Below, piece by piece: positions 29,829 to 35,821 of a stretch of 35,821 nucleotides of DNA. Positions within the stretch are counted from its first letter, which is position 1; every line of letters begins with the position of its first letter. The stretch covers positions 1-35,821 of IMG/VR virus record IMGVR_UViG_3300033149_003448; one strand, given 5' to 3'. The translations under genes and the position numbers were made by a program. A model generated the notes under the pieces. That model made no database searches and was not told where the DNA came from. It was given only the letters and a program-made list of their open reading frames with translations. The DNA comes from a virus.

Positions 29829-30033
29829 CATTTTCGCCGAACTGGAGCGCGAGAGAAACGAGAGCCCGCAAATCTGCGCGGCGACAACGAGCCCCCCGTC
29901 CGAAATCGCGGGGGGCGACAAAGACCGCCGGCGACTCGGCGCCGAACCGGGCTCCTGTGCTCGGGGCGGGCTCTCGTTTGATTTTTCTCGCGGCGTGACA
30001 GCCGAAGAACGGGAGGAGTTGCTGTCATGGTAG
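29818..30033 (+). CDS. Small hypothetical protein, 71 aa
   Basis: ATG at 29818 after GGAGGGATAG; overlaps the previous gene by 11 bases. MYVDIFAELERERNES..., a Ser/Pro/Gly middle and a helical end VTAEEREELLSW. Overlaps the next ATG. No family recognised. Confidence 0.5.
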   Translation: MYVDIFAELERERNESPQICAATTSPPSEIAGGDKDRRRLGAEPGSCARGGLSFDFSRGVTAEEREELLSW

Positions 30034-30452
30034 AAGTCGTTGACGTTGACGCACCCACGCGCGCGCAATTGACGGCACGGGAGGCCGAACGGCGCTGGAT
30101 TGCGGAGCGGGTGGACGATTACCGGGCGTGCAGAAACGGGCGGGATTGGCGGCACGAACTTCGGTTGAGCTGGCCGCGAATCCCGGGCATCCTGTACCCC
30201 GACGACCCCGCGGCGGCCTCCGCATGGGGCAATACCCTGGCGCTGCTGTCAGCGGAGCGGTATCTCCCCGATTTCGGGGATGCGGTAGACGGGCGAATCA
30301 CACTGATTGACGATGCCGCGCGCGAGCGGTACTGGACGGGGCCGGGCGGCGCGCGTCGCCCCAATCCCGTGTGGACCGCGCTCTATGACTGGCTGGAAGA
30401 GCTGGCCTACCGCGACCTGGCCGCGGAGTACCCGCGGGGACTGGGGGCGTAA
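30027..30452 (+). CDS. Hypothetical early protein, 141 aa
   Basis: ATG at 30027. Mostly helical with many Trp, Tyr and Arg (RAQLTAREAERRWIAERVDDYRACRNGRDWRHELRLSWPRIPG, WTALYDWLEELAYRDLAAEYPRG). Just upstream of the recombination ATPase. No catalytic motif seen; function unknown. Confidence 0.65.
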   Translation: MVEVVDVDAPTRAQLTAREAERRWIAERVDDYRACRNGRDWRHELRLSWPRIPGILYPDDPAAASAWGNTLALLSAERYLPDFGDAVDGRITLIDDAARERYWTGPGGARRPNPVWTALYDWLEELAYRDLAAEYPRGLGA

Positions 30453-30521
30453 AGAATTTTTGCGCCGGCCGCAGCCTGGGCGAATAGGTCGTTCGGGCGG
30501 GCGGGCGAGGGAGGATAGGCC

Positions 30522-31598
30522 GTGACGCTGGAAGCATTGGATACGGGACAGGGATATCTCAAGGCGGGGTTTCTTGGGTTCCCCAAGAGCGGCAAAACGT
30601 ATACCGCCACATTGTTGGCCGCCGAGGTTCGCCGGCGATTCGGGATGAGCGCCCCGCTGGCATATTTCGACACCGAGGGCGGGGCGGCCTACGTTGCCGA
30701 ACTGGCGAAGAAGCTCTGCGGGGCTGCTCCGGTCGGCCGGCGCAGCCGCGCATTCGTGGACCTGCTAGAGGTAGCCCGTGAATGCGAGAGCGGCACCGCG
30801 TCCGTTCTTGTTGTTGACAGCATTACCCACGTGTGGCGCGAGGTTTGCGACGCATACCTGGCGCAGGTGAACCGCGCACGGGACGCCTCGGGCAAGCCCG
30901 CCCGGACGCGCCTGGAGTTCCAGGACTGGAATCACATCAAGCGGCGGTGGAGCGAGTGGACAGATTTCTACCTGAACAGTAAACTACATATTATTATCTG
31001 TGGCCGCGCGGGCTTCGAGTGGAACTTCGAAGAGCATGAAAACGCCGACGGGACCGTGCACAAGGAACTGGTCAAGACCGGCGTCAAAATGAAAGTAGAA
31101 TCAGAATTCGGGTTCGAGCCCAGCCTCCTGGTAGAAATGGAGCGGCCGCAGGTACCGGACCCGGAGCGCCCCGGTCGGTTCCGAATCGTCCACCGCGCCA
31201 CGGTCCTAGGCGACCGGTTCGGGGTGTTGGACGGCAAGAGCACCGAAAACCCTGACGGCGCGTGGTTTGGTCCACACCTCGACATGCTTCGGCCGGGAGC
31301 GCACAACGCCGTAGACACGAAGAGCGAAACCCCCATGGGGGTCGATGAGAGCGGGGACGCCGATTGGCAACGGGAGCGGCGCGAGAGAACTATTCTTTGC
31401 GAGGAAATACAGGGCGAGATTGTATCCGCACTGCCGGGCCAGTCGGCCAAGGAAAAGAAGGCCAAAACCGACCTGCTTGAATCAACCTTCGGCACGCGCA
31501 GTTGGACCGCCGTGGAAAAAATGGATTCGCATCAATTGGCCGCGGGGCTTGCCGCCCTGCGGGAAAAGCTGGCTACCACCGCAAAGGGGGATGACTAA
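30522..31598 (+). CDS. Sak4-like RecA-fold recombination ATPase
   Basis: GTG at 30522 after GGGAGG. The 358-residue protein has Walker A GFPKSGKT (19-26), a sensor-like YFDTEGG, Walker B VLVVDS, and HIIICGRAGFEW. This plan fits the phage AAA_24/Sak4 single-strand annealing ATPases. The C-terminal third is an added acidic/helical domain (LCEEIQGEIVSALPGQSAKEKKAKTDLLESTFG). It is immediately followed by an SSB-like gene, the usual Sak4 partner. Confidence 0.8.
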   Translation: MTLEALDTGQGYLKAGFLGFPKSGKTYTATLLAAEVRRRFGMSAPLAYFDTEGGAAYVAELAKKLCGAAPVGRRSRAFVDLLEVARECESGTASVLVVDSITHVWREVCDAYLAQVNRARDASGKPARTRLEFQDWNHIKRRWSEWTDFYLNSKLHIIICGRAGFEWNFEEHENADGTVHKELVKTGVKMKVESEFGFEPSLLVEMERPQVPDPERPGRFRIVHRATVLGDRFGVLDGKSTENPDGAWFGPHLDMLRPGAHNAVDTKSETPMGVDESGDADWQRERRERTILCEEIQGEIVSALPGQSAKEKKAKTDLLESTFGTRSWTAVEKMDSHQLAAGLAALREKLATTAKGDD

Positions 31599-32044
31599 TG
31601 CTTCCAGGACTATATGCGCCGGAGCAGACGCGGGTAGTCGCGTCCCGTTGGACCGAGAGCCAAAAGACGGGGGCGGCCGGGTTTGCCGTCAAGGTTCTCG
31701 TGCGCGACTCCACCGGCGAAGAGGCCGGGTGCTGGGGGACAATCTGGTTGACCCCCAAGACGCTGCACGGCGGATTTGCCCGCGGCCAACTTAGAGCCCT
31801 GGGTATCGACATGAAAGCCGACCCTATAGAGACATGGGGGGACAAAGCGCAGAACGCGCATCCGCCGGTGATTATCGAGGAATATAATAATGTCTTGCGC
31901 GTCTCTCGGTTCGGAACGCAGGGGCCGAGCAGAGAAAAGCTGGCCGAGCTCCAGGAGAAAATCCGCAAAATCCCGGACATAGTTCCCGAGGGCGCAGACC
32001 CCGAACTGGGGGACGAAACCTTCGACGCGGATGTACCGTGGTAG
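31598..32044 (+). CDS. ssDNA-binding-like protein with acidic C-terminal tail
   Basis: ATG at 31598 (ATG follows the Sak4 stop directly). The first 110 residues are beta-rich (KTGAAGFAVKVLVRDSTGEEAGCWGTIWLTPKTL...), followed by a linker and the tail DETFDADVPW, like the acidic aromatic-ending tail of SSB proteins that recruits partners. Similar to phage DUF669-type proteins. The coupling with Sak4 supports an SSB role. Confidence 0.65.
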   Translation: MLPGLYAPEQTRVVASRWTESQKTGAAGFAVKVLVRDSTGEEAGCWGTIWLTPKTLHGGFARGQLRALGIDMKADPIETWGDKAQNAHPPVIIEEYNNVLRVSRFGTQGPSREKLAELQEKIRKIPDIVPEGADPELGDETFDADVPW

Positions 32045-32097
32045 GAAAAAAGGGGGGCTCGGGAAAAGAGGCTGACAGCACGAAGGGAGGATGCACG

Positions 32098-32364
32098 ATG
32101 ACCCGGAGTTTCCCCCACAGCCCGAGCCCCCCCTTTCCGCCGGAGCGCGTCGGGAAAACGGGCGCGCCGAAACCGTTCGCCGCCTGTTCGTCGGGGACCG
32201 TTTGGTTGCTGCCCTGCTGGCTGATTCGCCGCCGCCAGACGTATACGCTCGCGTTTCCGCGGTCGGACCTGGCCGAGGCGCATTGTCGGGACTGCCGGAA
32301 CGCCGGTGTAATCTGTCCGGCACCCGATAGACATCGCAACCCCATCAAGTATAGGCGAGCCTGA
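32098..32364 (+). CDS. Small Cys-containing hypothetical protein, 88 aa
   Basis: ATG 32098 is chosen because GGGAGG at 32085-32090 is 7 bases upstream; a competing frame from ATG 32091 has no spacing. C-terminal motif HCRDCRNAGVICPAPDRHRN could bind zinc. One base separates its stop from the next GTG. The two frames are hard to separate by composition, so confidence is moderate. Confidence 0.5.
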   Translation: MTRSFPHSPSPPFPPERVGKTGAPKPFAACSSGTVWLLPCWLIRRRQTYTLAFPRSDLAEAHCRDCRNAGVICPAPDRHRNPIKYRRA

Positions 32365-32365
32365 C

Positions 32366-32842
32366 GTGCCGCGCGGCAAGATGCCTTGGGAAAAGTTTTA
32401 CTTCGCCGATTGGCTCGGCGACTCCGGGCTGCTTGCCGTATCGATAGAGGCCGAGGGCGCATGGATACGAGCGTGCGCGTTTATGCTCGACAGGAAAGCC
32501 CATAAATTGACCAAAACGGTCCCCGAATGGGCCGCTCTCTGGCGCTGTACCCCGGCAAAGGCGTCAAAAATCATCGCCGAACTAGAGCGCGAAAAAGTTG
32601 CGGTTGTCACGCGTCGTCACAAAAATGTCACGCTTTTGTCCCGGCGTTACAAACGCCGCTATTTGGCCACTTGTCGCAAGCGGCGGCAACGGTCACGCCA
32701 AGGGTCGCGCGTCTGTCGGGGGGAGAAGCTAGAAGCTAGAAGCCAGAAGCTAGAGGTTAATACAACGGGAGAAGGTTCTTCGGGGTGGTCAAGGACCTTA
32801 AGGGAGGCCGGCGGCGAGCTCCGCCCACGGAGGAAAAAATGA
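32366..32842 (+). CDS. Replication initiation-like protein, C-terminus altered by heptamer repeats
   Basis: GTG at 32366. Residues 8-100 (WEKFYFADWLGDSGLLAVSIEAEGAWIRACAFMLD..., WAALWRCTPAKASKIIAELEREKVAVVTRR) fit the winged-helix N-terminal domain of phage replication proteins (DUF1376/replisome organiser type). The C-terminal third is low complexity (EKLEARSQKLEVNTT), encoded by tandem AGAAGCT heptamers, and the usual C-terminal domain is absent. Immediately upstream of the DnaB helicase, which it would help to load. Confidence 0.7.
   Translation: MPRGKMPWEKFYFADWLGDSGLLAVSIEAEGAWIRACAFMLDRKAHKLTKTVPEWAALWRCTPAKASKIIAELEREKVAVVTRRHKNVTLLSRRYKRRYLATCRKRRQRSRQGSRVCRGEKLEARSQKLEVNTTGEGSSGWSRTLREAGGELRPRRKK
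32724..32758 (+). repeat. Five tandem heptamers (AGAAGCT family)
   Basis: Exact seven-base periodicity: AGAAGCT, AGAAGCT, AGAAGCC, AGAAGCT, AGAGGTT. It is A-rich against its high-GC surroundings. Translated in frame as KLEARSQKLEV. I recall similar KLEARSQKLEAR translations from many uncultured bacterial genomes; here they may be host-derived or act as replication iterons. Confidence 0.8.
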
Positions 32843-34170
32843 CGGTAGCCCCGGAGCCCCCGCGGAATCCCGCGGCCGAGGCCGAAACCCTCGGCGCGCT
32901 GCTCCTGGACCCGCAGGCCGCGGATACCGCGCTGGCAATTCTGCGGGCCGAGGATTTCTACTCAACCGCGCACCGCCAGATTTTTGCGGCGGCGAAAACG
33001 GTGCGCGAGAGCGGGCCGATAGACATGGCGCTTGTCCGGCAGGAGCTGGAGCGCCGCGGCGAACTGAAGAGCTCCGGGGGCGCCGGATATCTCGCCGAGC
33101 TGCTCGCCGCCTGTCCCACGTCGGCGCATGCGGAGCTCTACGCGCGGGCCGTGTTGGAGGCGTCCGTACGGCGGACACTGGAGCGTGACTGTACCCGCGC
33201 GCAGCACGAGGCCCGCGACCCCGGCCAATCGATAGACGCCGTGCTGGAGATTTTCAGCCGGGCCCTGGTGGCCGCCAATCAGCGGTGGGGCGGGGGTATC
33301 GGGGACACGTCGATAGCCGCGGTGCTCAAAGACCTCTTTGCCGAGCTGGACGACCCGGACAGGGACAAGCGCCCTGCGTTGCTGACGTTTGGCCTGCCCC
33401 CGCTGGACGCTATCGTCGGCGGACTGGCACCGGGGGAGTTCTGTCTTCTCGCCGGCCGACCCTCCTGTGGGAAATCGACCTTCGCCTTGCAGACTGCGCA
33501 CTACTGGGCGCGCTACCGGCCGGTCGGATTTTTCTCCTACGAAATGGGGAAAAAGCAAATCGCGTGGGGTATACTTTCGTCCCTGGCCCGCGTGGCGATT
33601 CGCAAGGACGGGAGTTACGACGGCGATTACGCCGACCGCATCGCCACCGCAATGGGTGAGGCCGCCGGTTTGCGCTTATACGTAGACGATACCAGCCCGC
33701 GCCTGGGCGCTTTGCTGGCGCGCTGCCGCGACCTGTACAACCGGCACGGTTGCCGCGCGTTTTTCGTCGACTACCTCCAGTTGGTCAAGCCCGACAAAAC
33801 GCGCGAGGTGCGCGAGCAGGAGGTAGCCGCGATTTCCCGCGCGCTGAAGTTGCTGGCCGGAGAACTGAGCGTACCCGTAATCGCCTGCGCCCAACTGAAC
33901 CGCGCCGGTACAACCGACGGCGTCAAGCCGAGTCGCCCGCGCCTGAGCAACCTACGCGAATCCGGCGCGCTGGAACAGGATGCCGACGTAGTAATTTTCC
34001 TGCACGACCCCGCTGGCTGGAACCAGGACGGGAAACGACCGGCCGAGGGCTCGGCGGAGTTGATAGTTGCGAAAAACCGCAGCGGTGAAACAGGCCTGTG
34101 CCACCTGCTCTGGCAGCGCGGTTACCGGATTTTCGAGGAGGAAGTCTCGCCGTATGAAGACAAGTTTTAG
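32839..34170 (+). CDS. Replicative DNA helicase, DnaB family
   Basis: ATG 32839 after CGGAGG, overlapping the previous TGA; an upstream in-frame ATG at 32785 lacks such a signal. The 443-residue protein has the N-terminal DnaB domain (AEAETLGALLLDPQAADTALAIL...F), Walker A GRPSCGKST (206-214), SYEM, Walker B FFVDYLQLV and SNLRESGALEQDADVVIFL (DnaB motif 4). It unwinds the phage fork. No phage polymerase is present, so replication should use the host polymerase. Confidence 0.92.
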   Translation: MTVAPEPPRNPAAEAETLGALLLDPQAADTALAILRAEDFYSTAHRQIFAAAKTVRESGPIDMALVRQELERRGELKSSGGAGYLAELLAACPTSAHAELYARAVLEASVRRTLERDCTRAQHEARDPGQSIDAVLEIFSRALVAANQRWGGGIGDTSIAAVLKDLFAELDDPDRDKRPALLTFGLPPLDAIVGGLAPGEFCLLAGRPSCGKSTFALQTAHYWARYRPVGFFSYEMGKKQIAWGILSSLARVAIRKDGSYDGDYADRIATAMGEAAGLRLYVDDTSPRLGALLARCRDLYNRHGCRAFFVDYLQLVKPDKTREVREQEVAAISRALKLLAGELSVPVIACAQLNRAGTTDGVKPSRPRLSNLRESGALEQDADVVIFLHDPAGWNQDGKRPAEGSAELIVAKNRSGETGLCHLLWQRGYRIFEEEVSPYEDKF

Positions 34171-34181
34171 CGGGGTGACCC

Positions 34182-34328
34182 ATGGTTGACCGCAGCGGGA
34201 TAGAGGCTCGGGCCGCGTGGGAGGCGGCTCGGGGGTTCGTTCGCGGAGGATTGCGATGCGGCGGCAAATTGGTCTGCTGGCGGTGCGCACGGGAGGACCT
34301 AGTCGAGTACCCGGAGGTCCAGCGGTGA
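34182..34328 (+). CDS. Small Cys-containing protein, 48 aa
   Basis: ATG at 34182, 11 bases after the helicase stop. Translates as MVDRSGIEARAAWEAARGFVR, then GGLRCGGKLVCWRCAREDLVEYPEVQR. C...CWRC is a possible zinc knuckle. A GTG at 34325 overlapping its stop opens the next frame. Too short for a family call. Confidence 0.5.
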   Translation: MVDRSGIEARAAWEAARGFVRGGLRCGGKLVCWRCAREDLVEYPEVQR

Positions 34329-34351
34329 GCGGTGAGCCGAGAGGAGCGACC

Positions 34352-34684
34352 ATGGCAAAGCGCCCAACAGTGACGGTCGAGATTCCGCCGCCGGTACGGC
34401 CCGAAGAGATAAGCAGCGTTACGGCCTACGACCTGGACGGCCGCTGCAACAAGTCCTGTCCCTTTTTGGCGCACGGCGACCCGTGTCAATACTGCACGCA
34501 AGGTTGGGCCGAACGGGGCGAACTGGTACCGATGGCGCGGACGGACCGCGCAGGCTCCAGCTACGGATTTGGCTCCGGTGACGGCGATGGCAACGGCGAC
34601 GGCTGTGGCGACGGCTTCGGCGACGGCTACGGCCATGGTTCCGGTTCCGGTAGCGGTTCCAGAGATAGTTCCGGCAACGGTTAG
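34352..34684 (+). CDS. Cys-rich protein with C-terminal Gly-Asp/Ser repeat
   Basis: ATG 34352 after GAGGAG (spacing 5); GTG 34325 is an in-frame alternative. The 110-residue protein begins KRPTVTVEIPPPVRPEEISSVTAYDLDGRC, then CNKSC...DPCQYC, a likely zinc site. From residue 69 a repeat (FGSGDGDGNGDGCGDGFGDG...) runs to the end. The repeat DNA matches the array in the phosphoesterase gene. Function unknown. Confidence 0.65.
   Translation: MAKRPTVTVEIPPPVRPEEISSVTAYDLDGRCNKSCPFLAHGDPCQYCTQGWAERGELVPMARTDRAGSSYGFGSGDGDGNGDGCGDGFGDGYGHGSGSGSGSRDSSGNG
34558..34681 (+). repeat. GGC-NNC hexanucleotide array at a gene 3' end
   Basis: About 124 bases with six-base period, Gly at every second codon, alternating with Asp, Ser, Tyr or Cys. 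Same unit and same coding phase as the arrays at 2638-2760 and 35035-35490. The gene stop comes immediately after the array. Confidence 0.85.
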
Positions 34685-34741
34685 ACCGGTGGAAGGATTT
34701 GGGGACGGCCGAATCGGCCACAGAGAGGGAGGGAGAACGAC

Positions 34742-35035
34742 ATGGCAAGGCAGGGGAAGTACGTGATTGTGCGGACCTATTCCGCGGGGGTATTTGCGGG
34801 GGAACTGGAGTCGAGGCAGGGGCGCGAGGTTGTTTTGCGGAACGCGCGCCGGCTGTGGTTCTGGCGCGGCGCGGCGAGCTTGTCACAGTTGGCCGTCAGC
34901 GGGACGAGCAAGCCCAACGGCTGTAAGTTTCCGGCGGCCGTCCCGCGCGTCACGCTCCTAGAGGCAATCGAGATTCTCGACGTGACCCCGGCGGCTCGGG
35001 CGAGTATTGAGGCGGTGCCGGTATGGACCGCATAG
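34742..35035 (+). CDS. DUF6948 phage protein
   Basis: ATG at 34742 after GGGAGGGAGA. The 97-residue protein (KYVIVRTYSAGVFAGELESRQGREVVLRNARRLWFWRGAASLSQLAVSGTSKPNGCKFP...VTLLEAIEILDVTPAARASIEAVPVW) matches what I know of DUF6948, widespread in phages and of unknown function. The next gene overlaps by 13 bases and is Gly-rich; I recall Gly-rich repeat proteins next to DUF6948 in other phages. Confidence 0.88.
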   Translation: MARQGKYVIVRTYSAGVFAGELESRQGREVVLRNARRLWFWRGAASLSQLAVSGTSKPNGCKFPAAVPRVTLLEAIEILDVTPAARASIEAVPVWTA

Positions 35036-35499
35036 GCGACGGCTGCGGTGACGGCTTTGGCTCCGGTGACGGCGACGGCTCCGGCTATGGTTGCGGCGAC
35101 GGCTCCGGCTATGGTTGCGGTGACGGCTCCGGCTCCGGCTACGGCTACGGTTCCGGCCCTGGTTCCGGCTCCTACTACGGCGACGGCGGTGGCTACGGCT
35201 GCGACGACGGCGGTAGCGGCGATTCCGGCTCCGGTTCCGGCCGCGGTGACGGCTCCAGCTCCGGCTCCAGCTCCGGCTACGGCTCCGGCGACGGCTCTGG
35301 TTCCGGCCACGGTGACGGCTCCGGCTCCGGCTACGGCGACGGCCCTGGTTCCGGCCGCGGTGACGGTTCTGGTTCCGGCCACGGTGACGGCTCCGGCTAT
35401 AGCTCCGGCTCCGGCCACGGCTCCGGTTCCGGCCCCGGTTCCGGCTCCTGCTACGGCGACGGCGGAGGCGCCTTCTGCGGCGACGGCTACGGTGAGTGA
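35023..35499 (+). CDS. Gly-Asp-Ser-Tyr repeat protein, 158 aa
   Basis: ATG at 35023, overlapping the DUF6948 stop. Almost the entire protein is an alternating Gly-X repeat (X = Asp, Ser, Tyr, sometimes Cys or His). No signal peptide and no folded domain. Possible roles are metal binding by the acidic residues, phase-separating linker, or adhesion; all speculative. Its stop overlaps the DUF4326 GTG (GTGAGTGA). The opposite strand also has a long open frame, but that is a by-product of the repeat. Confidence 0.65.
   Translation: MDRIGDGCGDGFGSGDGDGSGYGCGDGSGYGCGDGSGSGYGYGSGPGSGSYYGDGGGYGCDDGGSGDSGSGSGRGDGSSSGSSSGYGSGDGSGSGHGDGSGSGYGDGPGSGRGDGSGSGHGDGSGYSSGSGHGSGSGPGSGSCYGDGGGAFCGDGYGE
35035..35490 (+). 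repeat. Long GGC-NNC hexanucleotide array
   Basis: About 450 bases of six-base periodic sequence (GGC then GAC, TCC, TAC, TTC and others; some units GGT). Longer internal repeats such as GGTTCCGGCCACGGTGAC recur near 35310 and 35373. It is the largest of three arrays in the genome and the likely source of the others. Confidence 0.9.
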
Positions 35500-35821
35500 G
35501 CCCAAGCGTATCCGCCTCTCGCGCCGCAAGGGCTGGCGGCTGCCGCCGAATGCGGTCAACGTCGCGCGTCCCTCGCGCTGGGGCAACCCGTTCCGGGTCG
35601 GCGTGGACGGGACGGCGGCCGAGTGTGTGAGCGCTTACCGAGAGCTGTTATCCGGCCGCATCAAGCCGCGTGCGTCGGTTGAGCCAATCGTACAGCTCCA
35701 GCGCCGTCGGTGGGTATTAGACCACCTCCGGGAGCTGCGCGGCCGGGACCTGGCCTGCTGGTGCCGGCTGGACAAGCCGTGTCACGCGGACGTGTTGCTT
35801 CAGGTGGCGAACGCGCCGAAA
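35492..35821 (+). CDS. DUF4326 protein, N-terminal part (cut by window end)
   Basis: GTG at 35492 overlaps the repeat-protein stop. The product reads SEPKRIRLSRRKGWRLPPNAVNVARPSRWGNPF..., with the VxVARPSxWGNPF signature of DUF4326, and continues without a stop to the window end. The frame continues at base 115 of the window to a TGA at 133-135 after the 114-base overlap, giving about 116 residues. Function of the family is not established. Confidence 0.88.
   Translation, partial: MSEPKRIRLSRRKGWRLPPNAVNVARPSRWGNPFRVGVDGTAAECVSAYRELLSGRIKPRASVEPIVQLQRRRWVLDHLRELRGRDLACWCRLDKPCHADVLLQVANAPK
35708..35821. repeat. Terminal direct repeat, right copy
   Basis: Identical to bases 1-114. See the left copy; the unit length without it is 35,707 bases. 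Confidence 0.95.

Noticed and set aside
32091-32330. Alternative 79-aa frame from ATG 32091
   Set aside because: The GGGAGG directly touches this ATG, whereas ATG 32098 is spaced 7 bases and its frame ends one base before the next start with a Cys motif.
35035-35490. Gly-rich array as a CRISPR array
   Set aside because: Six-base periodicity without spacers; it is a coding microsatellite-like repeat. No CRISPR-type repeat-spacer pattern was seen anywhere.
34777-35586. 269-codon reverse-strand ORF rich in Ala, Gly and Val
   Set aside because: It is the complement of the GGC-NNC repeat array; the forward frame has overlapping starts and stops with both neighbours.

Overview
The window looks like one complete tailed-phage genome from a metagenome, not a piece of a bacterial chromosome. 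Bases 1-114 are repeated exactly at 35708-35821. A DUF4326 gene that is cut by the right end continues in frame at the left end, so the unit is about 35,707 bp, either circular in the assembly or with short terminal redundancy. GC content is high, every convincing gene is on the + strand, and most genes overlap their neighbour by 1-8 bases (ATGA, TGATG, GTGA junctions), which implies strong translational coupling. HK97-type head genes, a tail-chaperone frameshift and a tape measure point to a siphovirus-like member of Caudoviricetes. The host is unknown. A phage lipoprotein with a lipobox suggests a diderm, and five tandem AGAAGCT-like heptamers resemble repeats I remember from uncultured Gram-negative lineages; this is weak evidence.

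Layout. (1) An early/replication unit starts at a strong sigma70-type promoter (28037-28065) and runs through the junction to about 3150. It holds small zinc-ribbon and hypothetical proteins, a Sak4-like recombination ATPase, an SSB-like protein with an acidic tail, a replication-initiation-like protein, a DnaB helicase, a DUF6948 protein, a Gly-Asp-Ser repeat protein and DUF4326. After the junction come MazG-like, DUF1064, DUF6378-like, deoxyribosyltransferase-like and metallophosphoesterase genes. (2) A second promoter (3155-3183) precedes the late unit. That unit contains an N6A/N4C DNA methyltransferase, a C5 methyltransferase that shares its DNA with a second conserved reading frame, an HTH regulator, terminase, portal, scaffold and major capsid protein. 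(3) An accessory cassette (11.5-15.4 kb) sits between the capsid gene and the tail genes. It encodes a fusion of a sialyltransferase/DUF115-like domain, a radical SAM/SPASM domain and a GT-A glycosyltransferase, then a CMP-sugar synthetase-like enzyme, a second sialyltransferase-like protein and a glutaredoxin. (4) Connector, fibre/spike and tail genes follow to 27 kb, including a textbook -1 frameshift in the tail chaperone. (5) Small membrane/lipoprotein genes, probably for lysis, end at a terminator at 28008-28034. I recognise no endolysin, integrase, DNA polymerase or C1-type repressor.

The most interesting signals are: a structured leader RNA at 28072-28207 in which one strand can pair either with an upstream helix or with the ribosome-binding site of the first early gene; the dual-coded methyltransferase locus (4358-5122); the glycosyl/radical-SAM cassette beside the capsid gene; the -1 frameshift with its perfect hairpin (22523-22567); and the hexanucleotide-periodic Gly-X repeats inserted into three separate genes.
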